64,000 nt of DNA. Origin: Catonia carolina (taxonomy: Eukaryota; Arthropoda; Insecta; Hemiptera; Achilidae). Location: positions 807,501 through 871,500 of the forward strand of contig JAQMRL010000016.1 of NCBI GenBank assembly GCA_035578175.1, read 5' to 3'. A model generated the notes under the pieces. It was not told where the DNA came from, searched no databases, and worked only from the letters and a program-made list of their open reading frames with translations. The position numbers and the translations under genes were made by a program. Positions 56,862 through 64,000 of this stretch are shown here, piece after piece. Position 1 is the stretch's first letter; every line of letters starts with the position of its first letter.

Positions 56862-57780
56862 TGGTGTGAAACACTCACACAACTTTCTCTTGCCAATGCA
56901 AATAATTAACAGTAATACTAAAATTAGTAATAAAACTTTGTAAATAAACAAAAAACTAACATCAATAAACATAACCTAATTTTAATCATGAGTGAAAGAC
57001 GCGAAATAAAAATCAACCTCAGTTTGGCTTAAACATAGGGAAAATCATTTTTTCACGCTAAACTATGCTCTGTAGAGAAAAATGCTCTAATTAATAGTTG
57101 TAGATCTATTAATTTCCTGTAAATTTGATTATATATACTTTTGTCGTAAAATGCATACTAAGGCCGAACGATGTATTTAAAAAAATCGACTTTCCCACGT
57201 TTTTGTGAGAAAAAAACCGAAAATCGCTGAGAACCGCTAAACTAAGCGTTGTATAAAAAAGTGTTTAAAATAAAAGTTGTAGGATTTTTAATTCTTTACT
57301 TATTTTAATATAAAATTTTTTGCGCTAAAATGCATATTAAAACCGTAATCTTGAAAAAAAAATTTTTTACGTGGAAACAGTTTCACCAAGAATTTCAGGA
57401 AACATGGCGCCTACCGTATTCCGTAGAGCATAAAAAATTTAGTAAACCAGGCGATTTTAAAAAAAATTATATGACCAGTTTTCGAGACGATTGCGAAAAA
57501 GTGAAAAATAACACGAATAAACTACTATTTCCGGTTGACCGATTTTGATAAAAATGTTCGGGTCGCGCCCGGTAGTGTATGTAATTTAAGTTTCAAGTTT
57601 GTACGATGTTCCATTCTTGAGATATTCTGTTCACGCTCACACACACAGACCAATCGCTAAAAAACATGTTTTTTGGGTTCAGGGGTCAAAAAACGTGTAG
57701 AACCGGCGAAAACTGTATTTCGAAAAAGTGACAAGAAAACAATACTTTCCTTCCTATATGTTCATATAGGACAGAGAAAG
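56862..57780 (+). mobile_element. FB900, full length
   Basis: Left end GGTGTGAAACACTCACACAA, right end TATATGTTCATATAGGACAG then AGAAAGT. Sister of 11606-13165 without the latter's insertions. Confidence 0.7.
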
Positions 57781-57865
57781 TAACAAGATATGATGCCAAA
57801 GAATTGAAAAAACAAAGGTTATATTTTCTAGCATTGACTAAATTAATTTTATAAAAAAAAGTGTA

Positions 57866-57905
57866 AAACCATCACACAACTTTCTCTTACCAATGTAGCA
57901 CACGA
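57866..57905 (+). mobile_element. FB900 left-end remnant before ZF3 exon
   Basis: GTGTAAAACCATCACACAAC then TTTCTCTTACCAATGTAGC, followed by sequence leading into the ZF3 acceptor. It includes the empty mariner site at 57907-57918. Confidence 0.6.
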
Positions 57906-58000
57906 ACAATATAACGTATGTTTATTACGTATACGTGATGCGTGGCAGTGCCACAGGTGTTTCTGTCATTAAATATAATAAAATGTGTTGTTGTTTTCAG

Positions 58001-59611
58001 ATGGCTGATGCAACTGGAGTGGGAGTGGACTCTTCAAGCAGAACAGCCTCACAAGTCTGTAAATTATGTAGACTGGCTACCATTGACTGCCACAACAAGA
58101 ATAAACTCATTGCGTACTGTGCAAAGTGTAAGAAGAGATTACGTAAACAAAGAACCAAATCTTGGTATGGTAAAATTAAACAGTTGTACGACTCTTGTTT
58201 GACTTGCATGAATACGTTTTACAACAATCTCTCGTACGAACCACATGACTGTACACTAGAAGGCATATTCGTTTGTGATGGTTGTGGCAGAGTATTCCTC
58301 CACAAGGAGAATATAACGCTACATGTAAGTAAATGTCACAAAATCATTTCAAAAATGAATGCAACTGTAAGTGAAAACAATGGCCAAAGAAATTCAAAAT
58401 CGGAATTGGAGTTGGAACATTGTGGGAGTACTTCTAGATTGAGTGAAAGTAGCAGTGGCCACAAGATGTCTAAATCAACTGACAATGTGATTGGCCAGTC
58501 TAAATTACCCAAAACATGTAAAGATGTCACTTGTAGTATTTGTGGAAAGGTTTTTAGTTTTAAATCCAATTTAACTAGACATATGCGTGTACATACTGGA
58601 GAGAAACCTTTTAAATGTAACTTTTGTAATAAAAATTTTAAACGACTTGACCATTTAAAAACACATTTGCGAATTCATACTTCTGAGAAACCATATAATT
58701 GTAAATTCTGTAATAAAAGGTTTACACAGTCATCTTCGTTAAAAACTCACATGCGTTTACATACAGGGGAGAAACCGTTCAAATGTAAATTCTGTAATAA
58801 AAAGTTTACAGATTCATCTTCTTTAACAAATCATGTGCGTTTACATACAGGGGAGAAACCGTTCAAATGTAAATTCTGTAATAAGAAGTTTACAGTTTCA
58901 TCTTCTTTAACAAATCATGTGCGTTTACATACAGGGGAGAAACCGTTCAAATGTAAATTCTGTAATAAAAAGTTTACAGTTTCATCTAATTTAAGTACTC
59001 ACATGCGTTTACATACAGGGGAGAAACCGTTTTACTGTAAATTCTGTAATAAAAAGTTTACACAGTCATCTAGTTTAAATACTCACATGCGTTTACATAC
59101 AGGGGAGAAACCGTTCAAATGTAAATTCTGTAATAAAAAGTTTACAGATTCATCTGGTTTCATTAGTCATGTGCGTTTACATACAGGGGAGAAACCGTTC
59201 AAATGTAAATTCTGTAATAAGAAGTTTACAGTTTCATCTTCTTTAACAAATCATGTGCGTTTACATACAGGGGAGAAACCGTTCAAATGTAAATTCTGTA
59301 ATAAAAAGTTTACAGTTTCATCTAATTTAAGTACTCACATGCGTTTACATACAGGGGAGAAACCGTTCAAATGTAAATTCTGTAATAAAAAGTTTACAGA
59401 TTCATCTGGTTTCATTAGTCATGTGCGTTTACATACAGGGGAGAAACCGTTCAAATGTAAATTCTGTAATAAGAAGTTTACAGTTTCATCTTCTTTAACA
59501 AATCATGTGCGTTTACATACAGGGGAGAAACCGTTTAACTGTAAACTCTGTAATAAAAAGTTTACACAGTCATCTCATTTAAATACTCATATGCGTAAAC
59601 ATATGAAATAG
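58001..59611 (+). CDS. C2H2 zinc-finger protein, paralogue 3 (ZF3)
   Basis: 536-aa predicted nuclear DNA-binding protein, intact. The start MADATGVGVDSS follows the splice site TGTTGTTGTTTTCAG directly. The N-terminal Cys-rich domain (residues 20-84), separate finger (90-113) and Ser-rich linker are as in ZF1. Thirteen tandem fingers begin at 58526, 84 bp each. Contacts (-1, 2, 3, 6) in order are FSNR, RDHT, QSST, DSSN, VSSN, VSNT, QSST, DSGS, VSSN, VSNT, DSGS, VSSN, QSHT. Linkers are TGEKP except TSEKP between fingers 2 and 3. Fingers 4-6, 8-10 and 11-12 are repeats of one three-finger block. The last finger matches the last finger of ZF1. A large array fits a long, specific DNA target, but the target is unknown. 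Confidence 0.92.
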   Translation: MADATGVGVDSSSRTASQVCKLCRLATIDCHNKNKLIAYCAKCKKRLRKQRTKSWYGKIKQLYDSCLTCMNTFYNNLSYEPHDCTLEGIFVCDGCGRVFLHKENITLHVSKCHKIISKMNATVSENNGQRNSKSELELEHCGSTSRLSESSSGHKMSKSTDNVIGQSKLPKTCKDVTCSICGKVFSFKSNLTRHMRVHTGEKPFKCNFCNKNFKRLDHLKTHLRIHTSEKPYNCKFCNKRFTQSSSLKTHMRLHTGEKPFKCKFCNKKFTDSSSLTNHVRLHTGEKPFKCKFCNKKFTVSSSLTNHVRLHTGEKPFKCKFCNKKFTVSSNLSTHMRLHTGEKPFYCKFCNKKFTQSSSLNTHMRLHTGEKPFKCKFCNKKFTDSSGFISHVRLHTGEKPFKCKFCNKKFTVSSSLTNHVRLHTGEKPFKCKFCNKKFTVSSNLSTHMRLHTGEKPFKCKFCNKKFTDSSGFISHVRLHTGEKPFKCKFCNKKFTVSSSLTNHVRLHTGEKPFNCKLCNKKFTQSSHLNTHMRKHMK

Positions 59612-59819
59612 AAATAATACAAGTGTGTGATTCTCTTTAGGTAGTGCTTGTATGTACAGAAGAGTAAAAGTATAAATATAATTTTTGCATAATATACTCT
59701 CTCCAAGTAGTCAATTTAAGAGCACATCACAAACATGACTAGTTCCATAAAGTAATAATAATACTTACTATAAATTAAAGTACAAATGAAATTCATCACT
59801 TTACCCTTGGTTCCTTTTA
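59612..59819 (+). other. ZF3 3' flank
   Basis: Differs from 14388-14587 at only a few positions by eye. Same lack of a clear AATAAA. Confidence 0.4.
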
Positions 59820-60858
59820 CCTTTCTCTATATATATATAAATATATATAAGGAGCAAAGTATTGTTTTCTTGTCGATTTTTTGAAATCGGAGTTTTCACC
59901 GGATCTACACGTGTTTAGACCCTGTGAACCCATAAAACATGTTTTTAGCAATTGGTCTGTGTGTGCAAACAAAATACTTCCAGAACGGAACATCGTACGA
60001 ATCTAAAACTTAAGTTAGATACCACTAGATGACCCGACACGAACATTTTCTTCAAGATGGGTTAACTGGAGGTAGTAGTTTATAATGTTATTTTTCACTT
60101 TTTTCAGATTTTCTCAAAACCGGCTCTTTCGATTTTTTTGAAAAATTGCCTTATTTTTCTAAATTGTTTATGCTCTACAAAATGGGATAGGCGCCAAGTC
60201 TGCTGAAATTCTTGGAGAGGTTTTCTTGTAAAAAATTGATTTTTTAAGATTGCGACGTTGATATACATTTTAGCTCAAAAATATTTGAAACAAAAGTGGT
60301 AGGGAATTAAAAATCCTACAACTTCTATTTTGAACACTTTTTTGTATAACGCCCTGTTTAGCGTTAATTAGTGATTTTCTGGTTTTTCTCACAAAAACTT
60401 GTAAAAAATTGATTTTTTAAGATTTCAGCCTTAGAATGCATTTTACGACAGAAGTGTATATAATCAAATTTTTAGGAAATTAGAAGAGATGTAACTTTTA
60501 TTTCAAGATTGTTTCTGTACAGCAACGATTTTTAAAAAAAAATCGTAGGACCAGTTTTTTAGAAAATCTCAAAAAAGTGAAAAATTACACGAATAAACTA
60601 CTACTTCTGGTTGACCGATTTTGACGAAAATGTTCGTATCGGGTCCGGTAGTGGTATTAAACTTAAGTTTTAAGTTTCAAGTTCGTACAATGTTCCGTTC
60701 TTGAGATATTCTGTTCACACACACAGACCAATCGCTAAAACATGTTTTTTGGGTTTAGGGGGTCTGAAAACGTGTAGATCTGGTGAAAAGTCGATTTTGA
60801 AAAATCAATACGAAAACAATACTTCGTTTCTATATATTCATATAGGCAAGAGAAAGTA
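59820..60858. mobile_element. FB900 foldback behind ZF3
   Basis: Same head-out inverted arms as 14588-15638, copied with the unit. Confidence 0.65.
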
Positions 60859-63262
60859 AAAATATGTAATATAGAATAAGCAAGAATATTGTAATCGGTA
60901 ATCTGTAATTAATTCATAATGTATTGACAGTTTGTAAATAATAACTTATTTTAATATCGTTTCTTCTTTTTAGAATATTATTTCTTATTGTTTTATTATC
61001 ATTTCATTAGGCTTTGCCTTACTCAGGAAAGTAATTTATGTTCAGACAGTTTAGAAATTGTACATATTATAAAATTAATACATGTAATGGAAATAAATTA
61101 ATATTTAGGTGTGTGGATTAAAATTTGTTATAGTTTCATATATTTGTGTTGTACATAACTTATATGTAATTATTTTATTATAATTAATGACGTCTGGTAT
61201 AGTTTCTGGTGTGTATGGTTATTTTTCTCTACGGTTGTTGTTAAACCAGTTTTAAAATGTAATTTATATTTAATTTTATTTGTTTTGTTTTATTATGCCA
61301 TGAATCTTGTTACTTTTGCTATATTATTTAAGTATTTCTCATCTTTTGTATAATGAAATACTCTACACAGGGTGATTGGTACATGGTATATATAAATTAA
61401 AATAGAATTATACGATTAACCATGTAAGGGACTGGCCGGGTGAAATAATTACACAGGTTATCAACTAATATTAAGTTTAATTAAAAAACTAATTATGTCG
61501 CTAATACTTAACCGCTTACCTATTGATCTTATTACTAGCCTATAACTAGGCTAGTAATAAGCCTAGTTATTAAGGCTTATTACTTTTTACTTTTTTTTAT
61601 TACTTATTACTTTTGCAAGCCGGGGTAGCGCTTCTCGAACGGGCTCGGTATCTGTTGGAGCTGGCAGACCACGGAGAGGATCTTACGACCAATCACTAAA
61701 TCTAATTTATACACTACTTTTAGCCTACGTGGTTTCTGTCCATTACCAAACTTAAACAATAAGTTATAATCTAGCGAGTACCTCGATATGGTCTTGTCCA
61801 CCGGTCTTTCTTAACGCACTACACGCTTAATCTAAACCTTACCACTAAAAAGTCACACACCCGTACAAACAATTGTTCTAAATACTACTCGATTAATTAA
61901 CTGTTCACCCAATTGATCGCCCAACGCTTGTCCACTCCCGTACTATACAACTGTCCGTTACTCACTGCACTCTCGGTAGGCCTACTACACGCCTGCAAGG
62001 GTTGAATAGCAGACCCGTTATATCATTGTTCTCTTTTTGCCTGCTATCAACCCTTACACCCACATTCCACAGAGTTCATTTACCCGTCCACTTCTCACTT
62101 CGCTTATGTCCTAAAAGTAAACCTGTTTTAACTATATCTATTACTAACCTAATATACCGTATTAATCAGTACCTTACATAAGCAAACGTAAAGAAATATT
62201 AAATTAATTTCTATAAATAAACCTTAAAAAAAACTAGATAGGCCTAATGTATACGTTTATGTAAATAAAGACAAATAATTTGTAATTGTTATTACCGCAC
62301 GGCGGGCGGCCAACATTGAGCGGTAGTGGACATGAATGAGATGCGTGTGTATTAACAACCATTGAAAAATGTAATGTCCCATCAACTGCATGTTACCGTT
62401 GTATCATGTGACACCGTCTGTCTGTACCCAGCCTAATATGTCATTGTTTATGGTTTATATTTTCAACAACACTAACTGTAATATGTTACACTAAAACGAT
62501 AGTAGAATGACTCACTAGGCATTACAACAGCGAGCTTGGAAATGTGTGGCGCGCGCGGCCTATATAAATAATTTCACTAATTCCATCACTACCTTGCCAA
62601 TTAACGTTTAGCTCTGTTCTTTACTGGAGGAGATCCATTCAAATATTGTAGTCTCTTTCTTGCCAACAAATACGTTTTGTAATAAAGTTGTGTAAATAAT
62701 TGTGTTAAAAATTAAGATCTGCTTATGGCATTTTTAAATTTCTCAATTGAGTCCCAACTGTATTTTATAAAAGCTGTTTCACCGCATGGTATTTGCACAG
62801 CGTTACTGAAACGTGTCATTTAATAATTTTGCATATTTTATTTTGACAACTAATACTTCACACGTGTGAGTACTGCATTGAGTAAAAACTGGGAAAACAA
62901 TGTTCTTGATCTTTTAGAATATATTCACAGTTGGGAAATGAAACGGCAAGTAATCAAGACTGTAAATATAAGAAGATTACTAAACAGTAATACCTCCTAT
63001 ACATTTGTAAATGGAAAAATTTCAACTTCCAGACTAGAAAAACATTGTTAGGACAAAGTAATGTGGACGCATGTCACTGCTTACTTGTAAAATGTAAATC
63101 ATGAACCAATGACAATCAGTTGATAGTAACTGGGCACTTACAGTTTCACAAATAGAAATGTTCAATGTTTAAACAAAATTATATCGTGACAATATCTAAA
63201 AGGAAAGAGTGTTGAAGAATTCTCTAAATGTACCGACATTTAAAAGGTGTTAATTTAAATAA
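60859..63262. repeat. Block shared with unit 1 (3' region)
   Basis: Near-identical to 15639-18102. Contains the TATA-like box TATATAAATA at 62561-62570 and AATAAA at 62681-62686. Short ORFs (61607-61801 minus; 62866-63051 with GTG start) are duplicates of the unit 1 ones without recognised motifs. Confidence 0.6.
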
Positions 63263-63725
63263 TAACGGGTGTTTTATTGACAACGCAACCCTGATTATAA
63301 GAAGATAGAAGTAATAAATTTGTAAATTTTCTGTCCCCCAATCGGTATGTTGGCAACAGTGTACTCATGGCAAACTACCTAAGAGAGTTAAAATGTTCCA
63401 GTCAAGCATTAGCGTGGCGATAGCAGTCGTTTCGTTATATTATGTCAGCAATGGTTGTTTCCAAGGAAAAGATTGTGGCTTTTTACATAGGGTTGTATTG
63501 TTAATAAAACACCCGTAGAGTATTTTATTAATAAAACCATTGCTGACACAATAAAATGAAACGACTGCTGTCACCACACTAATGCTTGACTTGAACATTT
63601 TAACTGTCTTAATTAGTTGGGCTTGAGTGCACTGTTGCCAACATACCGATAGGGAGACAGAAAATTTACCGATGTATTACTTTTACCTTTTTATAATCAG
63701 GGTTGCGTCCCTAATAAAACTTCCT
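63263..63725. repeat. Long palindrome, unit 3
   Basis: Both arms present, from GGGTGTTTTATTGACAACGC to CTAATAAAACTTCC; diverged from the unit 1 copy. Confidence 0.7.
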
Positions 63726-63822
63726 ATAATAGTAGTAAATAAAAAATAGGGTTTCTAAGAAATAGAAATATAACGCACAAATGGTTACATGTAGCCTATT
63801 GTTGTACGGCTACCTAAAGGAG
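63726..63822. repeat. Start of the shared unit tail, copy 3
   Basis: Matches 18566-18663 and 42271-42370 up to CTACCTAAAGGAGTC, where SINE1e begins. Confidence 0.6.
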
Positions 63823-63823
63823 T

Positions 63824-63999
63824 CGGCCGCGTTGGCGATGATGGTAACGTGCTTGCCTTTCATCACGCGGTCTTGGGTTCGAATCCCACTCGGGCATGGC
63901 ATTTTTTCATACGTTACAAAAAATTCATTTCATCCTTCACCGTCTGCATTAGCAGCAATTTGCAAAACAGTCGGACTTTAAACCAAAAAAAAAAAAAAA
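63824..63999 (+). mobile_element. SINE1e at window end
   Basis: CGGCCGCGTTGGCGATGATG, B-box GGTTCGAATCCC, CCGTCTGCATTAGCAG and a poly(A) run to the window end. Units 1 and 2 have the empty site CTAAAGGAGTCGG followed by (G/A)TATCTAATTAG. Confidence 0.85.
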
Positions 64000-64000
64000 G

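Larger units (their letters stand above)
43416..64000 (+). repeat. Tandem unit 3 of the zinc-finger cluster (cut by window end)
   Basis: Third homologous unit: LINE C, R-a only (R-b lost), FB900 copies, piggyBac-like MITEs, K3, SINE2, ZF3, foldback, shared block, palindrome and the start of the tail. Its part behind the ZF gene is near-identical to unit 1. Confidence 0.85.

Noticed and set aside
58526..59605. CRISPR-like array of regular 84-bp repeats
   Set aside because: The period is 28 codons and each unit encodes a C2H2 finger with TGEKP linker in an open frame.
1..64000. Bacterial or viral origin, or an endogenous virus
   Set aside because: No operon-like genes, no gag/env-like or capsid ORFs. 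All RT fragments are of the non-LTR type, and splice signals and SINEs point to an animal nuclear genome.

Overview
The window is AT-rich nuclear DNA of an animal, most likely an arthropod and probably an insect. The evidence is a C2H2 zinc-finger gene family with TGEKP linkers, eukaryotic splice signals, jockey/CR1-like and RTE-like LINEs, a mariner copy, piggyBac-type TTAA elements, a DD82E transposon related to Tc1/mariner, and tRNA-derived SINEs. Nothing looks bacterial or viral. The species cannot be named from the sequence. All identities given here were judged by eye.

The main structure is three tandem copies of a unit of about 18-24 kb: unit 1 about 2030-19740, unit 2 about 19741-43415, unit 3 about 43416 to the window end. 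Each unit carries, in the same order: a LINE on the minus strand; one or two copies of an R block holding a conserved 144-148 bp exon-like segment with splice sites; a long stretch packed with a 0.9 kb repeat (called FB900 here); one zinc-finger coding exon; a 3' flank; a long palindrome; and a shared tail. The units differ by later insertions (DD82E transposon, RTE LINE, mariner, piggyBac-like MITEs, SINEs) and by deletions. Several insertions have an intact empty site in a sister unit.

The only genes likely to be functional for the host are the three zinc-finger paralogues: ZF1 13365-14387 (6 array fingers), ZF2 37149-38256 (7 fingers, broken by a 1-nt frameshift) and ZF3 58001-59611 (13 fingers). 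They share an almost identical N-terminus with a Cys-rich domain and one separate finger. Finger number and DNA-contact residues differ while the finger scaffold hardly changes. The ATG lies directly behind a 3' splice site, so I propose that untranslated exons in the R blocks splice across a TE-filled intron of about 5-11 kb to the coding exon. This looks like a young zinc-finger cluster growing by tandem duplication inside a transposon-dense region.

The other intact large ORF is the 454-aa transposase at 22808-24172. Everything else is mobile-element debris, simple repeats and unassigned spacer.
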